Below, in pieces: positions 16,218-24,508 of a DNA stretch of 64,000 nt. This DNA comes from Eubacterium sp. UBA3279 (GTDB lineage Bacteria > Bacillota > Clostridia > Lachnospirales > Lachnospiraceae). The stretch covers positions 39,622 to 103,621 of the forward strand of contig DETV01000100.1 of assembly GCA_002361775.1 (NCBI GenBank). Direction: 5' to 3'. Each line of letters starts with the position of its first letter. Within the stretch, counting starts at the first letter, position 1. Below the pieces are notes generated by a model that was not told the DNA's origin, ran no database searches, and worked only from the letters and a program-made list of their open reading frames with translations. Position numbers and translations under genes: made by a program.

Positions 16218-18122
16218 ATGATTTTATCATGTCAAAATATTAATAAAGCGTTCGGTACAAATGAAGTACTGAAAAATGTAAATTTTCATCTGGAAGAAAG
16301 AGAAAAGGCTGCTCTGATCGGTCCTAACGGCGCAGGAAAATCTACTCTTTTAAAAATCATCATGCAGGAAATGTCTGCCGATTCCGGAGAAATCATCATA
16401 TCCAGAGGGAAAACTATCGGCTATCTGGCACAGCATCAGGAGCTGATCAGTGGCCGCACAATTTACGAAGAGCTTCTGGAGGTTAAACAATATATTCTCG
16501 ATATGGAAGAAAAAATCCGTATTATGGAGCAAAATATGAAAACGGTAACCGGAAGGGAGCTGGATGAACTTCTTGCCAGCTACTCTCGTCTGACCCATCA
16601 GTTTGAATTAGAAAACGGATATTCCTGCAAAAGTGAAATCGTGGGCGTCTTAAAAGGACTGGGATTTACAGAAGATGAGTTTTCTAAAAAAGTAGATACT
16701 CTCTCCGGAGGACAAAAAACCCGTGTCGCACTGGGAAAACTCCTTCTTTCCAATCCGGATATTATTCTTCTGGACGAGCCGACTAACCACCTGGATATGG
16801 ATTCCATCGCCTGGTTGGAAAATTATCTGCTTAACTACAAAGGAGCGGTATTTATTGTCTCTCATGACCGATATTTCCTTGACAAAGTTGTAACAAAGGT
16901 TGTGGAAATCGATCATGGAAATGTTCGAATGTTTCAGGGAAATTATTCCGCCTACGCTCAGAAAAAAGCACAGATCCGGGATGCTGAATATAAAGCCTGG
17001 CTCAACCAACAGCAGGAAATCAAACACCAGGAAGAAGTCATTGCCAAATTAAAATCTTTTAACAGAGAGAAATCTATCCGCCGGGCAGAAAGCCGGGAAA
17101 AAATGTTAGACAAAATTGAAGTGTTGGATAAGCCTGTGGAAGATACTATGGAGATGAAACTTACTCTTACCCCCAGGATCATCAGTGGAAATGATGTACT
17201 GACCGTTACAGATCTTTCCAAATCTTTCCCTCAACAACAACTTTTTTCCCATATAGATTTTTCTATTCAACGGGGAGAACGGGTTGCTGTTATCGGAGCA
17301 AATGGTACGGGAAAAACCACAATCTTAAAGATTCTGAACGGATTAATTCCCGCAGATGAAGGTACTGTTGAATTGGGAAGCAAGGTTCTGATCGGTTATT
17401 ATGATCAGGAACATCATGTATTAAATATGGACAAGACAATTTTTGAGGAAATTTCCGATGATTATCCTTATCTCACCAATACAGAAATCCGGAATGTACT
17501 GGCTGCTTTTCTGTTTACGGGAGACGATGTATTCAAACCTATCCATACATTGAGCGGTGGAGAACGGGGACGGGTTTCTCTGGCTAAATTAATGCTTTCT
17601 GAAGCTAATTTTCTGATTTTGGATGAGCCTACCAACCACCTGGATATTGTTTCTAAGGAAATTCTTGAACAGGCACTAAATCGTTACACAGGAACGGTTC
17701 TCTACGTTTCTCATGACCGTTACTTTATCAATCAGACAGCCACCAGAATCCTTGATCTTACCAATCAGGCAATGGTAAACTATATTGGAAATTACGACTA
17801 TTATCTGGAAAAGAAAGATGAACTGACACAGATTTACGCACCGGAAACGGTGGTTGCAGCAGAAGAATCTTCATCCACTTCTAAACTGGACTGGAAACAG
17901 CAAAAAGAAGAACAGGCCAGACAGAGAAAACGGGAAAACGAACTGAAAAAAACAGAACAGGATATTGAAAAACTGGAAAATCGTGATAAAGAAATTGATG
18001 AAGAAATGGCTCAGCCGGAAATTGCTGTAAATGTGGCTGAATGCATCCGTCTGTCAAAAGAAAAAGCGGAAATTGCTGAAAAATTGGAAGTTCTTTATGA
18101 AAAATGGGAGGAGCTGGCATAA
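16218..18122 (+). CDS. ABC-F family ATPase (YdiF/Uup-like)
   Basis: This 634-residue protein has two ABC domains and no membrane segments: Walker A GPNGAGKSTLL with signature LSGGQKTRVALGKLL and DEPTNHLD, then Walker A GANGTGKTTIL with LSGGERGRVSLAKLM and a second DEPTNHLD. A linker helix and a C-terminal coiled coil (about residues 555-634, Lys/Glu-rich) follow. ABC-F proteins act on the ribosome as translation factors or antibiotic-protection factors; this sequence looks like the housekeeping YdiF/YfmM group, but resistance cannot be excluded. The ATG at 16218 has a GGAGG site; earlier in-frame codons lack one. Its stop codon lies in the loop of the terminator at 18107-18140. Confidence 0.93.
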   Translation: MILSCQNINKAFGTNEVLKNVNFHLEEREKAALIGPNGAGKSTLLKIIMQEMSADSGEIIISRGKTIGYLAQHQELISGRTIYEELLEVKQYILDMEEKIRIMEQNMKTVTGRELDELLASYSRLTHQFELENGYSCKSEIVGVLKGLGFTEDEFSKKVDTLSGGQKTRVALGKLLLSNPDIILLDEPTNHLDMDSIAWLENYLLNYKGAVFIVSHDRYFLDKVVTKVVEIDHGNVRMFQGNYSAYAQKKAQIRDAEYKAWLNQQQEIKHQEEVIAKLKSFNREKSIRRAESREKMLDKIEVLDKPVEDTMEMKLTLTPRIISGNDVLTVTDLSKSFPQQQLFSHIDFSIQRGERVAVIGANGTGKTTILKILNGLIPADEGTVELGSKVLIGYYDQEHHVLNMDKTIFEEISDDYPYLTNTEIRNVLAAFLFTGDDVFKPIHTLSGGERGRVSLAKLMLSEANFLILDEPTNHLDIVSKEILEQALNRYTGTVLYVSHDRYFINQTATRILDLTNQAMVNYIGNYDYYLEKKDELTQIYAPETVVAAEESSSTSKLDWKQQKEEQARQRKRENELKKTEQDIEKLENRDKEIDEEMAQPEIAVNVAECIRLSKEKAEIAEKLEVLYEKWEELA

Positions 18123-18140
18123 TGCCAACTCCTCCTCTTT
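18107..18140. terminator. Bidirectional terminator between ABC-F gene and icd
   Basis: The stem GGAGGAG-C-TGGCA pairs with TGCCA-A-CTCCTCC around a loop that contains the ABC-F stop codon. TCTTTTATT follows on the plus strand and CATTTTTC on the minus strand, so it can end both convergent transcripts. Confidence 0.82.
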
Positions 18141-18142
18141 TA

Positions 18143-19351
18143 TTACATCAGCTCTTCCAGAGTATTTCTGATCTCCTGGATAAATTCCTGACTGTTTAAT
18201 ACTTTTACTTTCTTCAAACTGGTGATAGCCGCCAAATCCTTTGTCATCTTTCCTGATTCAATAGTCTGGATGGTTGCCTTCTCCAAGGTGTCTGCAAACT
18301 TCATCAACTCTTTATTGCCGTCCAGCTCGCCCCGTTTTCTCAAAGCTCCTGTCCATGCAAAAATAGTGGCAACTGAGTTGGTAGATGTTTCTTCTCCCTT
18401 CAGATGTTTATAATAATGTCTCTGAACAGTTCCATGAGCCGCTTCATACTCATAATATCCATGAGGAGAAACCAGAACGGAAGTCATCATGGCAAGAGAA
18501 CCAAATGCAGAAGAAACCATATCGCTCATCACGTCACCGTCATAATTTTTACATGCCCAGATAAATCCGCCTTCCGCTTTCATAACACGGGCAACCGCAT
18601 CATCAATCAGAGTATAAAAATAGGTGATTCCTGCAGCTTCAAATTTTTCTTTATATTCTGCATCAAAAATTTCCTGGAAAATATCTTTGAAAGTATGATC
18701 ATACTTCTTGGAAATCGTATCTTTTGTGGCAAACCACAGATCTTGTTTTGTATCAAGAGCAAAAGAAAAACAGCTTCTTGCAAAACTTTCTATGGAATCA
18801 TTCAGATTATGCATTCCCTGAACAACTCCCGGACCTGCAAACTTATGAACCAGCTCTCTTGTCTCCGTACCGTCTTCTGCTGTATAAACCAGTTCCACTT
18901 TTCCCGGCGCCGGAATCTTCATCTCTGCATTTTTATATACATCTCCGTAAGCATGACGAGCCAGGGTAATCGGTTTTTTCCAGTTTCTCACGCAAGGTTC
19001 AATCCCATTTACCACAATTGGGGCGCGGAAAACCGTACCGTCCAGCATGGCACGAATAGTACCGTTGGGACTTTTATACATTTCTTTTAAGCCGTACTCT
19101 TCCACACGGGCGGCATTCGGTGTGATCGTTGCACATTTTACAGCCACACCATATTTTTTTGTTGCGTTTGCCGCATCAACGGTTACCTGATCGTCTGTAT
19201 CATTTCTATGTTTCAGTCCCAGATCATAATATTCTGTATTTAATTCGATATAGGGAGTCAGTAATTCATCTTTAATCATCTGCCAGAGAATTCTGGTCAT
19301 TTCATCTCCATCCATCTCTACTAAAGGTGTCTGCATTACAATTTTCTTCAT
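18143..19351 (-). CDS. icd: NADP-dependent isocitrate dehydrogenase (type II, homodimeric)
   Basis: This 402-residue enzyme oxidatively decarboxylates isocitrate to 2-oxoglutarate with NADP. It is the eukaryote-like homodimeric class rather than the Escherichia coli class: [19 protein letters not shown] at the N-terminus, [19 protein letters not shown] with the substrate-binding Ser/Asn/Arg residues, and [16 protein letters not shown] for NADP binding. It is the third gene of the Re-citrate synthase-gntR-icd set, 107 bases after gntR, so it should supply 2-oxoglutarate for glutamate. The start has AAGGAGAAATATGTC in front. Confidence 0.96.
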   Translation of the reverse strand: MKKIVMQTPLVEMDGDEMTRILWQMIKDELLTPYIELNTEYYDLGLKHRNDTDDQVTVDAANATKKYGVAVKCATITPNAARVEEYGLKEMYKSPNGTIRAMLDGTVFRAPIVVNGIEPCVRNWKKPITLARHAYGDVYKNAEMKIPAPGKVELVYTAEDGTETRELVHKFAGPGVVQGMHNLNDSIESFARSCFSFALDTKQDLWFATKDTISKKYDHTFKDIFQEIFDAEYKEKFEAAGITYFYTLIDDAVARVMKAEGGFIWACKNYDGDVMSDMVSSAFGSLAMMTSVLVSPHGYYEYEAAHGTVQRHYYKHLKGEETSTNSVATIFAWTGALRKRGELDGNKELMKFADTLEKATIQTIESGKMTKDLAAITSLKKVKVLNSQEFIQEIRNTLEELM

Positions 19352-19458
19352 GACATATTTCTCCTTTGCTTTGTTTTCCGGTAACTATTCAACCGTCTGC
19401 TATATAAAACACTGAACAATTACGTTTTCTGATATATTACCATTCTGTGGTTAATGTT

Positions 19459-20130
19459 TCAAGTCGTTGTTTTTTTAACTGCTTCTTCCAGACCACAATT
19501 TTCCAGATTCTTAATGGTATTTAATATATGCTGGGTAGCCAGTGTTTCTGCTCTGGCGGCATCCTGTGCCCGGATTGCATCCAGAATCATACCGTGTTCT
19601 TCATTACTTTTTCTGGAGCGCACTTTACTGGTAATGGAAATTTTTCTGGCTTTCTGAACATACTGGTGAAAATCACTGAGGGTATGCGCCAGTATCTTGC
19701 TGCGGGAAGCTTCATACATCAGTTCATGAAATCTTGTGTCCAGCTCAAGAACCTGATCATAGTGTTCTTTTCCTGCATGGTATCTGGACATATAAACAAC
19801 TTCTTCCATCTCTTCCAGTTCCTTCTCCGTTCTGTAACGGGCAGCCCAACCGGCGCACAAACCTTCCAGCCGGGAACGGATAGTAAAAATATCTTCCATA
19901 TCTTTTGCAGAAATCCCCGTGACCACCGCTCCTTTATTGGGAATCAATTCAACCAGCCCCTCCAGTTCCAACTGCCGGATTGCTTCCCTTACAGGGGTTC
20001 TGCTTACTCCCATTTTCTTTCCCAGAGTAGTTTCTACCAGTTCATCTTGCGGCTGGTAAATACCATTCAGGATGTCAGTTCTCAATTTATGAAATACCTG
20101 ATCCCGAAGAGATGTTTTTTGTGATTCCAT
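19459..20130 (-). CDS. GntR family regulator, FadR/FCD subfamily
   Basis: This 223-residue protein has an N-terminal winged helix (residues 1-75, with GKKMGVSRTPVREAIRQLELEGLVELIPNKGAVV broken across the helix-turn-helix) and an all-helical FCD effector domain (about 85-210) with the conserved acidic and His metal-site positions. It lies between the Re-citrate synthase and icd genes, 15 bases after the first. Two TTGTATACAA-type palindromes over the operon promoter at 21595-21632 match the FadR-type consensus (TNGTNNNACNA), so it most likely autoregulates the operon. The ligand is probably a small organic acid such as citrate; that is inference. Confidence 0.9.
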   Translation of the reverse strand: MESQKTSLRDQVFHKLRTDILNGIYQPQDELVETTLGKKMGVSRTPVREAIRQLELEGLVELIPNKGAVVTGISAKDMEDIFTIRSRLEGLCAGWAARYRTEKELEEMEEVVYMSRYHAGKEHYDQVLELDTRFHELMYEASRSKILAHTLSDFHQYVQKARKISITSKVRSRKSNEEHGMILDAIRAQDAARAETLATQHILNTIKNLENCGLEEAVKKTTT

Positions 20131-20145
20131 GTTTGTACCGCCTTT

Positions 20146-21540
20146 CTATTCGCCCAAAGTAATTCCCAGACGCGCTGTTGTTTCTTCTATTACGCCGATT
20201 AATTCCTCATCAGTAAGGGCTGTCACACGTCCTTCTTCGTATTCCGTGTCCACCCAGGTCTTAATCAGGGAAACCAGTTCACAATTCTTTTCCACCTGTT
20301 TTTCACCTTTCAGATGGTAATGGGTATTGATCCAGTGAGCAATTCCCGCCAGACCGGAAGTATTGGAAACTGCCACCTGTACCGGGCGTTTTAAAAACTT
20401 ATCTGTATCGAAAATATTGTATATTTCCTCATTTTTCAAAAGACCATCCGCATGAATTCCCGCTCTCGTAATATTAAAATTCTTGCCCACAAAAGGAGTC
20501 TGTTCAGGAATCCGATATCCGATTTCTTTTTCATAATATTCTGCCAGTTCTGTGATCACCGTAGTATCCATACCGTCCAGCCGTCCACGAAGCTGGGCAT
20601 ATTCAAATACCATAGCTTCCAATGGAGTATTTCCTGTACGTTCTCCAATACCAAAAAGTGAACAGTTTACCCCGCTGGCTCCATACAGCCATGCAGTAGT
20701 GGAATTGCTGACAGATTTATAGAAATCGTTATGTCCATGCCATTCGATCAGCTCACTGGGAACTCCTGCATGATACATAAGACCATAAATAATTCCCTGA
20801 ACGGAACGGGGAATCACAGCGCCAGGATAATTAACACCGTATCCCATAGTATCACAGCAACGAACCTTAATTGGAATCTGATACCACTCCATTAATTTCA
20901 TCAGTTCCATACAAAACGGAATCACATAACCGTAAATATCTGCTCTGGTGATATCTTCCAGATGGCAGCGGGGGCTGATTCCAATTTCCAGACATTCTCT
21001 CACAATATTCAGGTAATGTTCCATGGCCTCTCTTCTGTTCATTTTCATTTTATAAAAAATGTGATAATCGGAACAGCTTACCAAAATTCCTGTTTCTTTT
21101 AAACCAATGTCTTTTACCAGTTCAAAATCTTTTTTGCTGGCGCGGATCCAACTGGTAACTTCCGGAAATTTATACCCTCTTTCCAAACATTTATATACCG
21201 CATCTCTGTCCTTTTTACTATACAGGAAAAATTCACTCTGACGGATTTTTCCATTAGGTCCCCCCAATTTATGAAGATAGTCATATATTGTCACAATCTG
21301 TTCTGTGGAGTATGGGGCACGGGATTGTTGTCCGTCACGAAAGGTTGTATCTGTAATCCAAATATCATTGGGCATATGATGAGGCACAATTCTGTCATTA
21401 AATGCAATTTTGGGTACTTCACTGTAGGGAAACAGATTTCGGAATACATTCGGTGTCTTTACATCTACCAGGGGATACATATGCTCTTCCAGTTCCAGAA
21501 GATTGGTTCCTTCATTCATTCGAACTTTTCGATTTTCCAT
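20146..21540 (-). CDS. Citrate (Re)-synthase-like DRE-TIM metallolyase
   Basis: This 464-residue protein belongs to the 2-isopropylmalate/homocitrate synthase superfamily: the metal and catalytic motif ITDTTFRDGQQSRAP sits near residues 62-76, the HxH metal motif is in IEWHGHNDFYKS, and GERTGNTPLEAM is in the C-terminal part of the barrel. It lacks the LeuA regulatory domain. Clostridia such as C. kluyveri use a member of this family as Re-citrate synthase in place of the usual enzyme. Its position at the head of an operon with icd argues for citrate formation feeding 2-oxoglutarate and glutamate; homocitrate synthase is the alternative. Confidence 0.8.
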   Translation of the reverse strand: MENRKVRMNEGTNLLELEEHMYPLVDVKTPNVFRNLFPYSEVPKIAFNDRIVPHHMPNDIWITDTTFRDGQQSRAPYSTEQIVTIYDYLHKLGGPNGKIRQSEFFLYSKKDRDAVYKCLERGYKFPEVTSWIRASKKDFELVKDIGLKETGILVSCSDYHIFYKMKMNRREAMEHYLNIVRECLEIGISPRCHLEDITRADIYGYVIPFCMELMKLMEWYQIPIKVRCCDTMGYGVNYPGAVIPRSVQGIIYGLMYHAGVPSELIEWHGHNDFYKSVSNSTTAWLYGASGVNCSLFGIGERTGNTPLEAMVFEYAQLRGRLDGMDTTVITELAEYYEKEIGYRIPEQTPFVGKNFNITRAGIHADGLLKNEEIYNIFDTDKFLKRPVQVAVSNTSGLAGIAHWINTHYHLKGEKQVEKNCELVSLIKTWVDTEYEEGRVTALTDEELIGVIEETTARLGITLGE

Positions 21541-21594
21541 AATAATATTTCTCCTCTCATCGCGCCACTCAAAAGATGGCTGTAAATTGTATGA

Positions 21595-21649
21595 TTGTAT
21601 ACAACGTCTTGTTTTGTATCATTGTATACAATCACGCAACCCCTGTCAA
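21595..21649 (-). promoter_or_regulatory. Promoter and twin GntR operators of the citrate synthase-gntR-icd operon
   Basis: On the minus strand TTGACA (21644-21649) and TACAAT (21621-21626) are 17 bases apart. The perfect palindrome ATTGTATACAAT (21621-21632) covers the -10 box, and a second TTGTATACAA (21595-21604) covers the early transcribed region. Their centres are 27 bases apart. This is a classic repression layout for a FadR-type regulator. Confidence 0.8.
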
Positions 21650-21679
21650 GATGAAATTTTAACTTTTTACCACTTTAAA

Positions 21680-22516
21680 TTATAACTGTACAAATTTTTC
21701 CAAATCCAACTCTCCCCACCCCTGAAGATTTCTGTCATATCCCAAATCTCTGGCAGATTCCCGAAGAAGCATTTTGATTTCCACATTTGTAAGAAATGGA
21801 TCTTTTTCCAACATCAACGCAATTGCTCCGGAGATTTTCGGTGTGGACATGGATGTACCACTTTTCATCGAATAACCGTAGCGAGAACGGGAGGAACAGG
21901 ATATGATACCGGAACCCGGCGCCACCATATCCGGTTTACAAATACAGTCTTTTGTTGGCCCACGTCCGGAAATCCCACCGTATCCCTCCAACAGATCACT
22001 GGAACCTACCGTAATTACCTTTCTGCTGCTTCCCGGAGCAGTTACACTTCCCGGTTCCGGTCCCATATTTCCTGCTGCTGTTACCACTACGAATCCCTCA
22101 TCCCAAAGTTCCTCCACTCCTTTTATCAGTAAAGAACTATTTTTGTCACCCTTTCCCACCGTTCCAACAGAAATATTGACTATTCGGATATCTTCCTGCA
22201 ATTTATAGGTTTTTAACCATTGAAACGCTCTCATCACGTCTTTCATACTGCCATTTCCCTTATTATCCAATATTTTCAGTGATATCAAATTACATTCCGG
22301 GGCAATTCCACAATGCTTTCCCTGCGAAGCCAGACCGTTTCCGCCAATAATTCCTGCTACATGAGTTCCGTGTCCATTATCATCATAAGGCTGCTTTTTC
22401 CCGTGAAGAAAATCATAAAAACCTTTTATGCGGCTGTCAAAATCTATATGAGAAGAAATACCGGTATCAAGAATAGCCACACCTATTCCTTTGCCGGTAT
22501 ATTTTATATGATTCAT
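21680..22516 (-). CDS. Subtilisin-like serine peptidase (S8 family)
   Basis: This 278-residue protease keeps the full catalytic triad: Asp in GVAILDTGISSHIDF (near residue 17), His in NGHGTHVAGIIGG (near 49), and Ser in SGTSMSTPKISGA (near 226). It has no signal peptide and no prodomain, so it appears to be an intracellular or non-classically released subtilase similar to small clostridial and Bacillus intracellular forms. The ATG at 22516 has AAAAAGGAAA eight bases upstream; the longer in-frame start at 22576 has none. It stands alone, divergent from the DUF2284 gene. Confidence 0.88.
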   Translation of the reverse strand: MNHIKYTGKGIGVAILDTGISSHIDFDSRIKGFYDFLHGKKQPYDDNGHGTHVAGIIGGNGLASQGKHCGIAPECNLISLKILDNKGNGSMKDVMRAFQWLKTYKLQEDIRIVNISVGTVGKGDKNSSLLIKGVEELWDEGFVVVTAAGNMGPEPGSVTAPGSSRKVITVGSSDLLEGYGGISGRGPTKDCICKPDMVAPGSGIISCSSRSRYGYSMKSGTSMSTPKISGAIALMLEKDPFLTNVEIKMLLRESARDLGYDRNLQGWGELDLEKFVQL

Positions 22517-22620
22517 AAGACAAATTTCCTTTTTATTATATGTTATGATGCCTACAGCAAAAGTACACTGACGCATTATGGTAAGATGGAATACAGCACG
22601 ATCAACAGGAGAATAGAAAA

Positions 22621-23178
22621 ATGGATATTTATATGGAAGTCAAAAAAGCTGCCATGGAAAGCGGTATGTGGCAGGCAGATTTTATCAATACAAAAGACTT
22701 ATCGTTTTACCCGGAAGTGCGGGAAATTTGTAAAGGAAACGTTTGCCGCAATTACGGAACAACCTGGGCTTGTCCTCCTGCTGTCGGCGCCCTGGAAGAA
22801 TGTAAAGAACGAGTTATGCAATACGAAAAAATGCTCTTGTTTTCTATAAAATATGATCTGGAAGATTCTTATGACATTGAAAATATGCAAAATGCTCTGT
22901 TTTCCTTTAAAAAAAACGTAGATATTTTTGATGAAAAACTTCAGACCTTTTTATCGAATTACCTGTTACTTTCCAATGAGAATTGCGGAAGATGCTGCCA
23001 ATGTACCTACCCGGATGCTGCCTGCCGTTTTCCTGAGCGCCTGCATCACTCCATAGAAGGTTATGGTTTTAATATTTATGAACTTTCCAAAGCTGCCAAA
23101 ATAAAATACAACAACGGAAAAAATACAGTAACATTTTTTGGAGGATTGCTTTTTGGAACAGCAGGAGAAAAAATATAA
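22621..23178 (+). CDS. DUF2284 family Cys-rich metal-binding protein
   Basis: This 185-residue protein belongs to the DUF2284 family of predicted metal-binding proteins found in anaerobes. Cysteines are grouped in EICKGNVCRNYGTTWACPPA near residues 35-54 and in ENCGRCCQCTYPDAACRFPE near 120-139, spaced like iron-sulfur ligands, and HHSIEGYGFNIYELSK is a conserved family segment. No enzymatic role is established. An AGGAG site precedes the ATG. It is transcribed alone toward a bidirectional terminator at 23187-23225. Confidence 0.8.
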   Translation: MDIYMEVKKAAMESGMWQADFINTKDLSFYPEVREICKGNVCRNYGTTWACPPAVGALEECKERVMQYEKMLLFSIKYDLEDSYDIENMQNALFSFKKNVDIFDEKLQTFLSNYLLLSNENCGRCCQCTYPDAACRFPERLHHSIEGYGFNIYELSKAAKIKYNNGKNTVTFFGGLLFGTAGEKI

Positions 23179-23186
23179 GTGTTTAT

Positions 23187-23225
23187 AAAAGCATCCGCCT
23201 TGATATGCGAAAGGCGGATGCTTTT
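23187..23225. terminator. Bidirectional terminator
   Basis: Perfect arms AAAAGCATCCGCC and GGCGGATGCTTTT, with a 13-base loop, flanked by A and T runs. It serves the DUF2284 gene and the MATE remnant, whose stop codon overlaps its right edge. Confidence 0.85.
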
Positions 23226-23724
23226 AATAAATTCCTGTCACACCCATAATTCTGGGAAGAATCAGAATAAACGGAATATAGAATAATCCCTGACGAATCA
23301 AGGATAAGAATAATCCATATCGGGAATCTCCATTTGTTAATGAAGCGGCTACTGACAGACAAATCTGAATAACAGCGGTAGGAATACCGATAACAGCCAC
23401 CGTTTTAATCAAATTCCAACTGGGACGGAAAGATTTCAGTTTTATTTTAATAATAGAACGGCCACTGGCATAAAACCAGGTCATGATAAAGAATGTAACA
23501 AACTGAGAAACCGTTGTAGCCAAAGAAGCGCCTTCCACACCCATGTTTAATCCCCAGTCAAACATAAACACCGGATCAAGAATAACATTGAGCATAGCGC
23601 CGGTAATAACAGCTATGGAAGAAATCTTAACAGAAGATTCTGCTCTTGCTGCACAGTTCATGCTTTGAGCGGGAAGATTCGCCAATGCGGCAATAAACAT
23701 CCAGAAAGCATAATCTTTTGTTTG
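23224..23724 (-). pseudogene. MATE efflux transporter remnant
   Basis: An open frame of about 160 codons encodes only pieces of a MATE transporter (normal length about 450). It contains the mid-region hallmark AARAESSVKISSIAVITG and LNVILDPVFMFDWGLN, then jumps from SVAASLTNGDSRYG straight to FLSLIRQGLFYIPFILILPR, a late-transmembrane segment, and stops at MGVTGIY before the usual last helices. In-frame residues KDYAFW precede the first ATG, then a stop, so the N-terminal third is gone too. It follows the TetR gene by 13 bases, implying it was once the regulated drug-efflux gene. Confidence 0.85.
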
Positions 23725-23737
23725 TTATTCTGCATTT

Positions 23738-24355
23738 TTATTCATCCTTTCTTTGAATTACACCATAAAGTAAGATATTTAATGCTCTTAGACAATTTTC
23801 TTCTCTTACTTCAAATGTGTGATTATTTATATCTGTCATCTGATAACGAATGTTGATAAAGTCCTGAAATTGCCGGAATGTTTCAATTACATCTTCCATT
23901 GATATATCAGGGCGCAAAGAAACCGGAGTCAACAAGCTACGTAAAATCTTAGTATTTAATGTATCAAATCCCTCCTTGCATTTTTGAATTTCATTTTTCA
24001 GATGAGCAGGGGGTGAAATCACCGCTTCACAAAAAATCCGTCGATACACAGGATAGGTCTGAAAAAAATGTGTACGGCGTATAAAATATTTTTCCAACTG
24101 TTTTTCAATACCAACATCTTCATATGAAATATTCGTCTGCATATACTCGGTTAACTTTTGAAAACACTCTTCCACACAAGCTATATATAAAATATCTTTT
24201 GTTTCAAAATAGTGGTATACGATACCCTTGGAAATATCCTGGGAAGCACATATGGTATTGATGGAGCTTGCTCCATAACCTTGGCTGGAAAATTCATTTA
24301 AAGCGCTGTCCATGATTTTCCGCCTCATTATTTGCTTTTTTTCATCTCGTTTCAT
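23738..24355 (-). CDS. TetR/AcrR family regulator
   Basis: This 205-residue regulator has a canonical TetR N-terminus: helix-turn-helix region GYGASSINTICASQDISKGIVYHYF at about residues 27-51 (split over two helices), followed by a helical ligand domain. It is intact and has a GAGGTG ribosome binding site. Two copies of the half-symmetric site GACCTGGTGGTC/T flank its own transcription start (24373-24424), so autorepression is strongly suggested. The adjacent MATE gene is degenerate, so the regulator may now control only itself or distant targets. The ligand is unknown. Confidence 0.9.
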   Translation of the reverse strand: MKRDEKKQIMRRKIMDSALNEFSSQGYGASSINTICASQDISKGIVYHYFETKDILYIACVEECFQKLTEYMQTNISYEDVGIEKQLEKYFIRRTHFFQTYPVYRRIFCEAVISPPAHLKNEIQKCKEGFDTLNTKILRSLLTPVSLRPDISMEDVIETFRQFQDFINIRYQMTDINNHTFEVREENCLRALNILLYGVIQRKDE

Positions 24356-24372
24356 ATTTCACCTCGAAAATC

Positions 24373-24424
24373 AACCACCAGGTCTGTTTGCGATGAGTGT
24401 ATCACAAATAGACCTGGTGGTCAA
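24373..24424 (-). promoter_or_regulatory. tetR promoter with two inverted operators
   Basis: On the minus strand TTGACC (24419-24424) and TACACT (24396-24401) are 17 bases apart. GACCTGGTGGTC (24411-24422, itself GACC-N4-GGTC) overlaps the -35 box, and its inverted near-copy (24373-24384) lies just after the start site. The two sites form a larger inverted repeat extended by AGACC/GGTCT and CAAA/TTTG. Confidence 0.82.
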
Positions 24425-24508
24425 TATTTTTTATTATTTTATTTTTCATATTTTGTATAAACATACATTTTTATTGAAATTTTCCAGAAGGTACACAGAC
24501 CATTCTCT

